Positions 1 through 9,366 of a stretch of DNA of 64,000 nucleotides are shown piece by piece. The number at the start of each line of letters is the position of its first letter. Position 1 is the first letter of the stretch. Source of the stretch: Pseudoflavonifractor sp050943825 (GTDB lineage Bacteria; Bacillota; Clostridia; Oscillospirales; Oscillospiraceae); contig NZ_JBMNPX010000013.1 of assembly GCF_050943825.1 (NCBI RefSeq), positions 1 through 64,000 of the forward strand. Reading direction: 5' to 3'. Position numbers and translations under genes: made by a program. The notes under the pieces are model-generated. The model saw only the letters and a list, made by a program, of their open reading frames with translations. It was not told the DNA's origin and did not search any database.

Positions 1-73
1 CGGACTTGTTAGCCCAAGTGAGGTATCGTCAGCCAGTTGCTCCTCTTATTGTAGCTTAGGCACGAGATGGAAA

Positions 74-100
74 GAAAGCCGGACTGGCTGCCCGGCTTTC
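74..100 (+). other. Hairpin upstream of argH
   Basis: A 9-bp perfect stem (GAAAGCCGG at 74-82 with CCGGCTTTC at 92-100) closes a 9-nt loop 36 nt before argH. No T-tract follows on the plus strand. On the minus strand a CTTTCTTTCC stretch follows. It could end a minus-strand transcript or be a leader structure for argH. Nothing else is recognisable in 1-136. Confidence 0.35.
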
Positions 101-136
101 CTGTCCAAATTTATTGTAATAGTGAGGTAATGGCTT

Positions 137-1519
137 ATGAAACTGTGGGCAGGCCGGTTCCAGAAGGAGACCGACACCCTGGTAAACGACTTCAACTCCT
201 CCATCACCTTTGATGCCCGGCTCTATCAGGAGGACATCGAGGGCTCCATGGCCCACGCCGCCATGCTGGGCAGGCAGGGCATCATCGAGGAGCACGAGGC
301 AGAGAAGATCATCGACGGCCTGAAGGCCATTCTGGAGGACATCAAGGCCGAGCGGGTGGAGCTGACCACCGACAACGAGGACATCCACATGAACGTGGAG
401 TCCCTGCTCACCGGACGCCTGGGGGAGACGGGCAAGCGGCTCCACACCGCCCGCAGCCGGAACGACCAGGTGGCGGTGGACTTCCGCCTCTTCGTCAAGC
501 GGGAAATCCCCACCATCATCCGCATGTGCCTGGACCTGGAGAAGGTGCTGGTGAAGAAGGCCCAGGCCAACCTGGAGACCGTCATGCCCGGCTATACCCA
601 CCTCCAGCGTGCCCAGCCCACCACCTTTGCCCACTACATGATGGCCTATGCCAATATGTTCCGCCGGGACGTGACCCGGCTGGAGGACTGCCTGGAGCGG
701 ATGGACGAGTGCCCCTTGGGAGCGGGCGCCCTGGCCACCTCCACCTATCCGGTGGACCGGTTCCAGACCGCCGCCGCTCTGGGCTTCGCCAAGCCCACCG
801 ACAACTCCATGGACTCGGTGTCCGACCGGGACTTTGCCATTGAATTCCTGTCCGCCTGCTCCATCCTGATGATGCACCTGTCCCGGTTCTCCGAGGAGAT
901 CATCCTCTGGTGCTCCTGGGAGTTCAAGTTCGTGGAGCTGGACGACGCCTACTCCACCGGCTCCTCCATCATGCCCCAGAAGAAGAACCCGGACGTGGCC
1001 GAGCTGGTCCGGGGCAAGACCGGCCGGGTGTACGGCTCCCTCATCACCCTGCTCACCGTCATGAAGGGCCTGCCCCTGGCCTACAACAAGGACATGCAGG
1101 AGGACAAGGAGCCGGTGTTCGACGCCATTGACACGGTGGAGATGTGCCTGCCCGTGTTCACCGCCATGCTGGATACCCTGACCGCGCTGCCCAACAACAT
1201 GCGCAAGGCGGCCTCCGGCGGCTTCATCAACGCCACCGACTGTGCCGACTACCTGGTGAAGAAGGGCATGCCCTTCCGGGAGGCCTATATGATCGTGGGC
1301 CGGCTGGTGAACATGTGTATCAAGACCGGGGAGACTCTGGACACCCTGCCCCTGAAGGACTTCCGGTCTATCTCCGCCGTCTTTGATGAGGACGTGTACC
1401 ACGCCCTGGAGCTCAAGACCTGCGTCAACGGAAGAAAGGTCTACGGCGGTCCGGCCAAGGAGGCCGTGGAGCAGCAGATTGCCAATATTCAGGCGTTTAT
1501 CGAGGCGAGAGAAGCATGA
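137..1519 (+). CDS. argH: Argininosuccinate lyase
   Basis: This cytosolic enzyme splits argininosuccinate into arginine and fumarate, the last step of arginine synthesis. The 460 residues match the usual family length. The fumarase/aspartase-superfamily signature GSSIMPQKKNP is at residues 275-285, the SRND substrate-binding motif at 107-110, and the catalytic-helix motif GYTHLQRAQP starts at 152. The ATG at 137 follows GAGGTAA. It is first in a six-gene arginine operon and its stop overlaps the argC start (ATGA). argG, which makes its substrate, is not in the window and may lie upstream. Confidence 0.97.
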   Translation: MKLWAGRFQKETDTLVNDFNSSITFDARLYQEDIEGSMAHAAMLGRQGIIEEHEAEKIIDGLKAILEDIKAERVELTTDNEDIHMNVESLLTGRLGETGKRLHTARSRNDQVAVDFRLFVKREIPTIIRMCLDLEKVLVKKAQANLETVMPGYTHLQRAQPTTFAHYMMAYANMFRRDVTRLEDCLERMDECPLGAGALATSTYPVDRFQTAAALGFAKPTDNSMDSVSDRDFAIEFLSACSILMMHLSRFSEEIILWCSWEFKFVELDDAYSTGSSIMPQKKNPDVAELVRGKTGRVYGSLITLLTVMKGLPLAYNKDMQEDKEPVFDAIDTVEMCLPVFTAMLDTLTALPNNMRKAASGGFINATDCADYLVKKGMPFREAYMIVGRLVNMCIKTGETLDTLPLKDFRSISAVFDEDVYHALELKTCVNGRKVYGGPAKEAVEQQIANIQAFIEAREA

Positions 1520-2457
1520 AAGCCAATGTGTATATTGACGGCAGGGAGGGTACCACCGGCCTGCAGATCTACGACCGCCTGTCCGGCCGGGAGGACATCA
1601 ACCTTCTGCTGATAGATGATGACAAGCGGAAAGACCTTACAGAGCGGAAGAAGTACCTGAACGGTGCGGACATCGTCTTTCTCTGCCTGCCCGACGCGGC
1701 GGCAGTGGAGGCGGTGGGGCTTATCGACAACCCCAACACCCGGGTAATTGACGCGTCCACCGCCCACCGCACGGCGGCTGGGTGGGTGTACGGCTTCCCC
1801 GAGCTGCTGGCGGGCCAGCGGCAGCGGATTAAATTCGCCAAGCGGGTGGCCAACCCGGGCTGCCACGCCACCGGCTTTCTCAGCATCGCCGCGCCCCTGG
1901 TGGCCTTGGACATCCTCCCGGCGGACTATCCCGTCACCTGCTTTTCCCTCACCGGCTACTCCGGCGGCGGGAAGAAGATGATCGCCGAGTACGAGGGAGA
2001 GGGGAAGGCAGAAGGACTTTACAGCCCCAGAATCTACGGAACTGGTCTCAAGCACAAGCATCTGCCCGAGATGCAGGCCCTGTCCGGCCTGAAATATCCG
2101 CCCGTGTTCAGCCCCATCGTGGACGACTATTATAAAGGTATGGCCACGGGAATTCAGCTCCACAACGCCCTGCTGAAGGGGAAGCCCACAGCCCAGGACA
2201 TCTGTGAGCTGCTGGGCCGCTACTACGAGGACCAGACCATGGTGCGGGTGGCCCCCTGGGGGAGCGAGACCGGCATGCTGGCGGCCAACGCTTTCTCCGG
2301 GTACGACAACCTGGAGATCTCCGTCACCGGCACCGGGGAGCAGACCCTGATTGTCTCCCGCTTTGACAACCTGGGCAAAGGAGCCAGCGGCGCTGCGGTA
2401 CAGAATATGAATCTCATGCTGGGGCTGGACGAAACCACCGGCCTTGCTGTAAAATAA
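1516..2457 (+). CDS. argC: N-acetyl-gamma-glutamyl-phosphate reductase, short type 2 form
   Basis: Reduces N-acetylglutamyl phosphate to the semialdehyde with NADPH in arginine synthesis. At 313 residues it belongs to the shorter type 2 ArgC group rather than the ~345-residue type 1 group. The N-terminal YIDGREGTTG nucleotide-binding turn starts at residue 6, and the catalytic cysteine is C116 in NPGCHATG. The start overlaps the argH stop by 4 nt, so translation is probably coupled. A small GC hairpin (about 2467-2486) separates it from argJ. Confidence 0.95.
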   Translation: MKANVYIDGREGTTGLQIYDRLSGREDINLLLIDDDKRKDLTERKKYLNGADIVFLCLPDAAAVEAVGLIDNPNTRVIDASTAHRTAAGWVYGFPELLAGQRQRIKFAKRVANPGCHATGFLSIAAPLVALDILPADYPVTCFSLTGYSGGGKKMIAEYEGEGKAEGLYSPRIYGTGLKHKHLPEMQALSGLKYPPVFSPIVDDYYKGMATGIQLHNALLKGKPTAQDICELLGRYYEDQTMVRVAPWGSETGMLAANAFSGYDNLEISVTGTGEQTLIVSRFDNLGKGASGAAVQNMNLMLGLDETTGLAVK

Positions 2458-2506
2458 AGGAACAGACCGGCGTGCCTGCGCCGGTACCGAAAGGGAAGTG
2501 TGAACA

Positions 2507-3772
2507 ATGAAGCAGATTTCCGGCGGCGTCACCGCGCCCATCGGCTTTACAGCGGGCGGCATCCGCTGCGGCGTAAAGAAGGGCCTGGCGGACGGCAACC
2601 AGCCCGTGGTCTCCTCCATGACCGACTATCTCTCCGGCAAGAAGGACCTGGCCATGATCCTGTCCGAGCAGGAGTGTACGGCGGCGGCCATGTACACCAT
2701 GAACCGGGTGAAGGCCGCGCCTCTGTACATCACCATGGAGCACCTGGAGGACGGCGTGGCCAAGGGCATCATCGCCAACTCTGGCAATGCCAATGCCTGC
2801 GCCCCTCAGGGCCATGAGAACGCCAAGAAGATGTGTGAGGCGGCGGCAGCTGCCACCGGCCTCAAGCCCTCCGACTTTGTGGTGGCCTCCACCGGCGTCA
2901 TCGGCCAGACCCTGAACATCGCCGCCATTGAGGCGGGGGTGCCCGTGCTGGCGGGACAGCTGAAGAAGGAGGGCGGCTCTGACGACGCGGCCCACGCCAT
3001 CATGACCACCGACACGGAGAAGAAGGAGATTGCAGTCACCACCGTCATCGGCGGCAAGACCGTGACCATCGGCGCCATCGCCAAGGGCTCGGGCATGATC
3101 CACCCCAACATGGGCACCATGCTCTGCTTTGTCACCACCGACTGTGCCATCACCCACGAGATGCTCCAGGACGCCCTCCACGAGATTGTGCCCCGCACCT
3201 TCAACCGGGTCACCGTGGACGGAGACACCTCCACCAACGACATGTGCGTGGTGCTGGCCAATGGCATGGCGGGCAACCCCCTCATCGAGTGGAAGGACGA
3301 CAGCTATACCCTCTTTGTCCAGGCTCTGCACCATGTCTGCGAGTACCTGGCCAAGTGCATCGCCGGAGACGGCGAGGGTGCCACCCGTCTGGTGACCTGC
3401 CGGGTGTGGCAGGCCCGCAGCGAGGAGAGCGCCGAGCGCCTGGCCAAGGCGGTGGTGGGTTCCCCCCTGGTGAAGGCGGCCATGTTCGGCGCCGACGCCA
3501 ACTGGGGCCGTGTGCTGTGCGCCATGGGCTACTCCAAGGCTCCCTTCCGGCCCGAGTACGTGGATGTGAAGTTCGCCTCCGACCTGGGGGAAATCCTGGT
3601 GTGCCAGAAGGGCGCCGGGGTGGACTTCGACGAGGAGAAGGCCAAGAACATCCTCTCCCGGGACAGCGTGGTCATCGACGTGTGCCTCCACGAGGGAGAG
3701 AGCGAGGCTTCCTGCTGGGGCTGCGACCTGACCTATGACTATGTAAAAATCAACGGGGATTACAGAACCTGA
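2507..3772 (+). CDS. argJ: Bifunctional glutamate N-acetyltransferase / amino-acid acetyltransferase
   Basis: ArgJ recycles the acetyl group from N-acetylornithine to glutamate; bifunctional members can also use acetyl-CoA. The precursor is self-cleaved before a conserved threonine. Here the site is Gly203-Thr204 within GTML, following the KGSGMI stretch. It has 421 residues, a normal length. No argA is seen nearby. The presence of argJ without argE supports the cyclic acetyl pathway. Whether it is mono- or bifunctional cannot be told from sequence by eye. Confidence 0.95.
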   Translation: MKQISGGVTAPIGFTAGGIRCGVKKGLADGNQPVVSSMTDYLSGKKDLAMILSEQECTAAAMYTMNRVKAAPLYITMEHLEDGVAKGIIANSGNANACAPQGHENAKKMCEAAAAATGLKPSDFVVASTGVIGQTLNIAAIEAGVPVLAGQLKKEGGSDDAAHAIMTTDTEKKEIAVTTVIGGKTVTIGAIAKGSGMIHPNMGTMLCFVTTDCAITHEMLQDALHEIVPRTFNRVTVDGDTSTNDMCVVLANGMAGNPLIEWKDDSYTLFVQALHHVCEYLAKCIAGDGEGATRLVTCRVWQARSEESAERLAKAVVGSPLVKAAMFGADANWGRVLCAMGYSKAPFRPEYVDVKFASDLGEILVCQKGAGVDFDEEKAKNILSRDSVVIDVCLHEGESEASCWGCDLTYDYVKINGDYRT

Positions 3773-3784
3773 GAAGGTGACCCC

Positions 3785-4654
3785 ATGGAGGCGAAGGCAA
3801 TGTCCGATTCCCATGTGGAGCGGGCCAAGGTTCTGGCCGAGGCCCTGCCCTATATTCAGAAGTACTACGGCAAGACCGTGGTGGTGAAGTACGGCGGAAA
3901 CGCCATGATCTCCGACGAGCTGCGCCACGCGGTCATCTCCGATATCATCCTGCTCCACCTGGTGGGCGTCCACGTGGTGGTGGTCCACGGCGGCGGGCCG
4001 GAGATCAGCGACATGCTGAAGAAGATCGGCAAGGAGTCCCACTTTGTGGACGGCCTGCGGTATACCGACCGGGAGACCATGGACGTGGTCCAGCAGGTGC
4101 TCTGCGGCAAGGTGAACAAGAACCTGACCGCCATGATCAACCACATGGGCGGCCACGCCGTGGGCCTGTGCGGCCTGGATGCGGGCCTGTTCATGGCCCG
4201 GCAGCTGGACGAGAAGTACGGCCTGGTGGGTGAGATCACCCACGTCAACCCCGCCATTGTAAACGACAGCCTGAACGACGGCTACATCCCGGTCATCTCC
4301 ACGGTGGCCCAGGGGGAGGACGCCGAGACAGCCTACAACATCAACGCGGATACGGCGGCGGCCAAGCTGGCGGTGGCCCTCAAGGCCGAGAAGCTCATCC
4401 TGCTCACCGACGTGCGGGGCCTTCTGCGGGACCCCCACGACGAGGACACCCTGCTGCCTGTGGTGGAGCTGTCCCAGGTGCCCGGTCTGGTGAAGGACGG
4501 GGTCATCACCGGCGGCATGATCCCCAAGGTGGACTGCTGCGTGGAGGCGGTGCGCTCCGGCGTGAAGAGCACCATCATTCTGGACGGGCGCATTCCCCAC
4601 TCCATCCTCATCGAGCTGCTGAGCGACGAGGGCGTGGGCACCATGCTGCTTTGA
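3785..4654 (+). CDS. argB: Acetylglutamate kinase
   Basis: Phosphorylates N-acetylglutamate, the usual feedback-controlled step. It is an amino-acid kinase family member of 289 residues with the VVKYGGNAM phosphate-binding strand near residue 37 and the VVVHGGGPEIS substrate loop near residue 62. A second in-frame ATG occurs at 3800; the ATG at 3785 is kept because GAGAAGGTGA precedes it. It lies 12 nt after argJ. The N-terminal helix before the core, typical of arginine-sensitive hexameric enzymes, appears present (residues 9-28). Confidence 0.95.
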   Translation: MEAKAMSDSHVERAKVLAEALPYIQKYYGKTVVVKYGGNAMISDELRHAVISDIILLHLVGVHVVVVHGGGPEISDMLKKIGKESHFVDGLRYTDRETMDVVQQVLCGKVNKNLTAMINHMGGHAVGLCGLDAGLFMARQLDEKYGLVGEITHVNPAIVNDSLNDGYIPVISTVAQGEDAETAYNINADTAAAKLAVALKAEKLILLTDVRGLLRDPHDEDTLLPVVELSQVPGLVKDGVITGGMIPKVDCCVEAVRSGVKSTIILDGRIPHSILIELLSDEGVGTMLL

Positions 4655-4674
4655 CAAGCGGGAGGAGACAGTCT

Positions 4675-5859
4675 ATGACACATGAGGAACTGAAAACGCT
4701 GGACCGCCAGTATGTGATGCAGACCTACGGCCGCTTTGACGTGGATCTGGACCACGGCAGCGGCGCCACGCTGTACGACCTGGCGGGCCGGGAGTACATC
4801 GATTTTTCCAGCGGCATCGGCGTCAACTCGGTGGGCTATGCCCACCCCAAGTGGGTGAAGGCGGTGGCCGACCAGGCCGGCAAGCTGGCACATATTTCCA
4901 ACCTGTTCTACTCCCAGCCCTACGCCAAGCTGGCCGAGCAGCTCTGCCGCCGGGCGGGCATGGCGGACGCCTTTTTTGCCAACTCGGGCGCGGAGGCCAA
5001 CGAGGGCATCATCAAGCTGGCCCGCAAGTACAGCTTTGACAAGTACGGGAAGGGCAGGGGCACCATTATCACCCTGAAAAACTCCTTCCACGGCCGCACC
5101 ATCACCACCCTGACCGCCACCGGTCAGGACGTGTTCCACAACTATTTCTTCCCCTTCATCGACGGCTTCCGGTACGCTGAGGCCAACAACATGGAGAGCG
5201 TGGCCGAGGTGGCGGGGCACGACGTGTGCGCCGTCATGCTGGAGCTGGTCCAGGGGGAGGGCGGCGTGCTGCCCATGGACCAGGAGTTCGTCCACGAGCT
5301 GGCGGTGCTCTGCGCCGAGCGGGACTGGCTGCTGCTGGTGGACGAGGTCCAGACCGGCGTGGGCCGGACGGGCACCCTCTTCGCCTTCCAGCAGTACGGC
5401 ATCCTGCCCGACGCGGTGTCCTTCGCCAAGGGCATCGCCGGCGGCCTGCCCATGGGCGGCTTCCTGGCGGGGGAGAAGTGCCGGGACGTGCTGGGGCCGG
5501 GCACCCACGCCACCACCTTCGGCGGCAATCCCATCTGTGCAGCCGCCGCGCTGGCGGTGCTGGACATCCTGGACGAGGACACTCTGGCCCAGGTCAAGGA
5601 GAAGGGAAATTACCTCCGGACCCGGATCGAGGGGATGGGCCTGGACTGCCTGGGCGCCACCCGGGGCCTGGGCATGATGATCGGCGTGGAGGTAACCGGC
5701 GGCCACACCAACAAGGAGATCGCCGCCAAGCTGATTGAGAACGGCCTGCTGGTGCTGACGGCGGGCAAGGCCCTGCGCCTGCTGCCCCCGCTGGTCATCA
5801 CCCGCGAGGAGATGGACAAGGGTCTGGAGATTATGGAGAAGACCCTCAAGGAACTGTAA
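4675..5859 (+). CDS. argD: Acetylornithine aminotransferase
   Basis: PLP-dependent class III aminotransferase converting N-acetylglutamate semialdehyde to N-acetylornithine. It has 394 residues. The cofactor lysine is K252 in FAKGIAGGLP, and the PLP-ring aspartate is D223 in LLVDEVQTGVGRTG. The reading frame is open back to a TTG at 4651, but GGGAGGAGA spaced before the ATG at 4675 decides this start. It sits between argB and argF in the operon. Confidence 0.95.
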   Translation: MTHEELKTLDRQYVMQTYGRFDVDLDHGSGATLYDLAGREYIDFSSGIGVNSVGYAHPKWVKAVADQAGKLAHISNLFYSQPYAKLAEQLCRRAGMADAFFANSGAEANEGIIKLARKYSFDKYGKGRGTIITLKNSFHGRTITTLTATGQDVFHNYFFPFIDGFRYAEANNMESVAEVAGHDVCAVMLELVQGEGGVLPMDQEFVHELAVLCAERDWLLLVDEVQTGVGRTGTLFAFQQYGILPDAVSFAKGIAGGLPMGGFLAGEKCRDVLGPGTHATTFGGNPICAAAALAVLDILDEDTLAQVKEKGNYLRTRIEGMGLDCLGATRGLGMMIGVEVTGGHTNKEIAAKLIENGLLVLTAGKALRLLPPLVITREEMDKGLEIMEKTLKEL

Positions 5860-5878
5860 CGGAAGGAGTATAGTAAAG

Positions 5879-6802
5879 ATGCAGAAGGACCTGCTGAAGC
5901 TGCTGGATCTGACCAAGGAGGACATCATTAAAATCCTCAACGTGGCCGACCAGATGAAGTACAACCAGAAGCACGGACTGACCCACAACTACCTCCAGGG
6001 CAAGACCCTGGCCATGATTTTTGAGAAGAACTCCACCCGCACCCGCGTCTCCTTTGAGACCGGCATGTTCCAGCTGGGCGGCCACGCCCTGTTCCTTTCC
6101 GGCAAGGAGAGCCAGATCGGCCGTGGTGAGCCCATTGAGGACACCGCCCGGGTGCTGAGCCGGTACTGCGACGGCATTATGATCCGCACCTTTGGCCAGG
6201 ACGAGGTGGAGACCCTGGCCAAGTACGCCTCCATCCCGGTCATCAACGGTCTGACCGACTTCGCCCACCCCTGCCAGGTGCTGGCCGACCTGATGACCAT
6301 CCGGGAGCACAAGGCCCGGCTGGAGGGGCTGAAGCTGTGCTTCATCGGCGACGGCAACAACATGGCCAACTCCCTCATCGTGGGCGGTCTGAAGTGCGGC
6401 ATGGACGTGTCTGTGGCCTGTCCCGAGGGGTACGACCCGGACCAGAAGGTGCTGGATTTCGCCAAGACTGTCACGGACTGCAAGTTCCAGCTCTGCCGGA
6501 CGCCGGAGGAGGCCGCCGTGGACGCCGACGTGATGATCACCGACGTGTGGGCCTCCATGGGCCAGGAAGGGGAGAAGGCCGCCCGTGAGAAGGCCTTTGC
6601 CGGCTTCCAGGTCAACGACGCCCTCATGGCGCTGGCCCACGAGGGCTGCATGGTGCAGCACTGCCTGCCCGCTCACCGGGGCGAGGAGATCACGGCGGAG
6701 GTCTTCGAGGCCCACGCCAACGAGATCTTCGACGAGGCGGAGAACCGTCTCCACGCCCAGAAGGCGGTCATGTTCCTGCTCATGGGCGGCGAGCACGCCT
6801 GA
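5879..6802 (+). CDS. argF: Ornithine carbamoyltransferase
   Basis: Makes citrulline from ornithine and carbamoyl phosphate. It has 307 residues. The carbamoyl-phosphate motif STRTR lies in FEKNSTRTRVSFETG, HPCQVLAD lies mid-protein, and the ornithine/catalytic motif HCLPAHRG is near the C-terminus. It is the last gene of the arginine operon and is followed by a strong hairpin. Its position among biosynthetic genes, with no arcA or arcC nearby, argues for an anabolic role. Confidence 0.96.
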   Translation: MQKDLLKLLDLTKEDIIKILNVADQMKYNQKHGLTHNYLQGKTLAMIFEKNSTRTRVSFETGMFQLGGHALFLSGKESQIGRGEPIEDTARVLSRYCDGIMIRTFGQDEVETLAKYASIPVINGLTDFAHPCQVLADLMTIREHKARLEGLKLCFIGDGNNMANSLIVGGLKCGMDVSVACPEGYDPDQKVLDFAKTVTDCKFQLCRTPEEAAVDADVMITDVWASMGQEGEKAAREKAFAGFQVNDALMALAHEGCMVQHCLPAHRGEEITAEVFEAHANEIFDEAENRLHAQKAVMFLLMGGEHA

Positions 6803-6901
6803 GCAGCAGTGCTGTCGCTCCTGTGCAATCAAACCGTTTTTCAAACTGTCAGAGGTTAAAAATGGGGCAGCCTGGCGAAACGGCTTTTTCGACAGACTGA
6901 A

Positions 6902-6941
6902 ACACCCCCGCCGGACCGCATATGCCGTCCGGCGGGGGTGT
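6902..6941. terminator. Bidirectional terminator between argF and the lipoprotein gene
   Basis: A 15-bp perfect stem (6902-6916 with 6927-6941) carries a small inner palindrome in its loop. It lies between convergent genes. No clear T-tract follows on either strand, so efficiency is uncertain. Confidence 0.7.
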
Positions 6942-6957
6942 CTGTGTGTCCGGCGGG

Positions 6958-9192
6958 TTATTCCGCCTGATAGAGTGCCAGCTTCTCTGACAGGACCTGA
7001 AGCGTCTCATCCAGCGAGGCCTCGCCGGAGAAGTAATCGCCCGTGTTGTCCAGCAGCAGCTGGAGCACGGCGCTGTCCCAGCGGCAGGGGGTGTCCAGTG
7101 CCTTCAGCCGCTGGAGCATCTCCTGCCGGACGTCCTCGGGCGGATAGTAGACATACAGCTCCACCGGGACGGAAGCTCCCTCGGCGTCTGTCAGGGTGGT
7201 GCCGTACATGCCGAAGCTGTCGTCGAACCGAGCGGGGTCCTGCTGGGCGGAGGCGTCCAGCGCCGCGGTGTTGACGGGAAGCCCGGTGCCGAAGCTGTTG
7301 CCCTGCACCTCCTCGGACAGTGCCGTGCGAAGGAACTCCTCCGCCAGGGTCTGCCGGGTGCTCCTGGCGTTGATGCCCAGTACAGTACTGGGCAGGAATA
7401 CGTTATTGTGGAACAAAAGGTCAATAGTTCCGCCGTTTTCCGCGTCAGCGGAGGCCTGGTAGGCGGGATAGAAATCGCTGTACGCGGTGAGAGAGCCGAT
7501 GTTGATTCCGGCGGCGCCCACCATCCAGTTCAGCGAACCGAATATAAAATCAAAGTCGCTGCTGCCGTCGTCGTAGGAGGGAACAGCACTGTCCAGGTCG
7601 CGGATCTGCTTCAAATCAGAGAGAAATTGGGAGAGGGCCTGGAGATCGGCTGTGCCGTCGGAGGAAAAGAGCTGTTCATAGAAAAGAGGGAAGAAGAACC
7701 GCAGCAGGGTGGCCGGGTTGGTGTAGCAGAGGGGATGGGCGTAGCTGCTCTGGTTGTCGCTCAGCCAGCCGGCCAGCTCGGTCAGGCTGCCGCAGGCCGC
7801 CAGACACGCCTCGGAGCCCTGCATCATAGGCACCAGGAAACGGGCGGAAATGGCGGGGCAGCTTCCGTCCTCCCGGCGGTAGGCGCCCGCCTGGTTAGGG
7901 AGCACGGTGCCGTCGCCGGTCAGGCTGTCCAGCAGGCTGCCGAGATCGGCCAGCACGCCCTTTTCCGCATAGGCCTCCAGGCTGACATCATCCAGCATGA
8001 GCACATCCGGCCCCTTTCCGGCTGTGAGCTGGGTGTTGAGGGTGCGGAGAGCGTCGTCCCGGGTGATGCCGCTCTCCTCCGGAATGCCCACCTGATAGTT
8101 CACCTGGACGTCCGGGTGATTCTTCTGAAAGACCTCGATGGTCTGGAGAATGTCGGGGGACTCGCTGAGGGACCAGACCGACAGCTCCTGGGCGGGGATG
8201 GTGGGTACGTCGGGGTCATAGACGTAGGAGAAAAGGACGTAGCTGCCGGAACTGCTCCGATAACCCAGCACATAGAACTGCTGCTCGTGGACGGCCATGG
8301 AAATCAGCATCAGAGACGGCGAACTGAGGGTGAGCAGGCTGCCGTCGGCCAGCTGTTCCACCGCGCTGTTCTCCGGCTGAGCACGGCAGATTCCGCCGGC
8401 GTCGGCAAAGAAGAGCCCATCTTCACCATTGGTGCTCAGCAGCCGGAGCCTGTCGGAGCCGTTCTCCAGGCTGACCGTGGTGGGACAGGTGACCCGTGCG
8501 GTCTCCTGCCCGCTCTCCAGGTCGTACCAGACCAGATCGCTCCCCGTTGAGACAACGGCAGAGCTTCCGCTGACCGTATATCCGGCCATGGGAGAGGTGT
8601 CGGAAGAGAGGGTGCGGAGCAGCTCGCCGCTTTCGCCGTCCACCTGAATCAGGGAGAACCAGCGCTCAAACAGGAAATCCCCGTTGTCCGCAATCTGGAA
8701 GGAGCGCACGCTGCTGCCGTCTTCCTCCACAGCGGGGATGCTCCAGGGCAGCTCTGTGCTGGTCCCGTCCCCGTCCAGGCGGAGCAGGCATTCGGCGGGC
8801 AGCTCGGCCTCCTGATGGCTGTAACACAGCCACAGACTGCCGTTTTTATCCCAGGCGGCACAGCTCACTATGACATCGCTGTCCTTATCATCCAGTGCTG
8901 TGAGCGCGCCGGGGGTAATGTCTGTCCAGGAGCCGCCGCCATCCTCTGAACGGGACAATGTCAGATATACCTGGCCGCTGGTATCCTTTGCGGTATAGGC
9001 CAGCAGCTCAAGCGCGCCGTCATCGCAGACGCGGAAGCCCAGAACCTCGAACAGCGCCGTACCGGGAAGCGGCCGCTCCGCCTCTACGTAACGGCCCATA
9101 GCGGCCGTGCCGCCGCTCTGCCCGGTGCAGCCGGACGGCAGAAGCAGAAGGGCCGCCAGCAGGGCGGCCAAAAGTGTGTTCCATCGTTTCAT
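6958..9192 (-). CDS. Extracellular solute-binding-type lipoprotein with large N-terminal domain
   Basis: A 744-residue exported lipoprotein. The start at 9192 is chosen because GGAGG lies 9 nt upstream; a frame start 36 nt earlier lacks this. A lipoprotein signal peptide ends at LPSGC. Residues of about 40-330 show repeated WYD/SEDGG-like strand patterns that suggest a beta-propeller. The C-terminal half, starting near LSVWSLSESPDILQ, looks like a family 1 ABC sugar-binding protein (FQKNHPDVQVNY, GKGPDVLMLDD). No permease genes adjoin it. It lies divergent to a two-component system, so it may be regulated by it or act as its sensor partner. The ligand is unknown. Confidence 0.75.
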   Translation of the reverse strand: MKRWNTLLAALLAALLLLPSGCTGQSGGTAAMGRYVEAERPLPGTALFEVLGFRVCDDGALELLAYTAKDTSGQVYLTLSRSEDGGGSWTDITPGALTALDDKDSDVIVSCAAWDKNGSLWLCYSHQEAELPAECLLRLDGDGTSTELPWSIPAVEEDGSSVRSFQIADNGDFLFERWFSLIQVDGESGELLRTLSSDTSPMAGYTVSGSSAVVSTGSDLVWYDLESGQETARVTCPTTVSLENGSDRLRLLSTNGEDGLFFADAGGICRAQPENSAVEQLADGSLLTLSSPSLMLISMAVHEQQFYVLGYRSSSGSYVLFSYVYDPDVPTIPAQELSVWSLSESPDILQTIEVFQKNHPDVQVNYQVGIPEESGITRDDALRTLNTQLTAGKGPDVLMLDDVSLEAYAEKGVLADLGSLLDSLTGDGTVLPNQAGAYRREDGSCPAISARFLVPMMQGSEACLAACGSLTELAGWLSDNQSSYAHPLCYTNPATLLRFFFPLFYEQLFSSDGTADLQALSQFLSDLKQIRDLDSAVPSYDDGSSDFDFIFGSLNWMVGAAGINIGSLTAYSDFYPAYQASADAENGGTIDLLFHNNVFLPSTVLGINARSTRQTLAEEFLRTALSEEVQGNSFGTGLPVNTAALDASAQQDPARFDDSFGMYGTTLTDAEGASVPVELYVYYPPEDVRQEMLQRLKALDTPCRWDSAVLQLLLDNTGDYFSGEASLDETLQVLSEKLALYQAE

Positions 9193-9316
9193 AACAGTTC
9201 GCCTCCGAAAACAGGGTGGAGAAAGCATAGCAGGGCAATCTCTAAGGCTTTCTCCAAAGAGGGAAAGAAGAGGAGAAAGGAGTTTCGCAAAAATTTTAGA
9301 GAACTTAGAGAAAGAC

Positions 9317-9333
9317 GTGATAAACTATATCAC
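9317..9333. promoter_or_regulatory. Inverted repeat GTGATA-N5-TATCAC before the response regulator
   Basis: A perfect 6-bp inverted repeat lies 33 nt upstream of the regulator start, in an AT-rich divergent intergenic region. It overlaps a plausible -10 region. It may be an operator for this or another regulator. Confidence 0.35.
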
Positions 9334-9366
9334 AACACAGGGAAAACCGGAATGGAGAGAGACCGC

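Noticed and set aside
107..130. Arginine repressor box before argH.
   Set aside because: The AT-rich stretch with TTATTGTAAT is only a weak match to the TGAATWWWWATTCA pattern.
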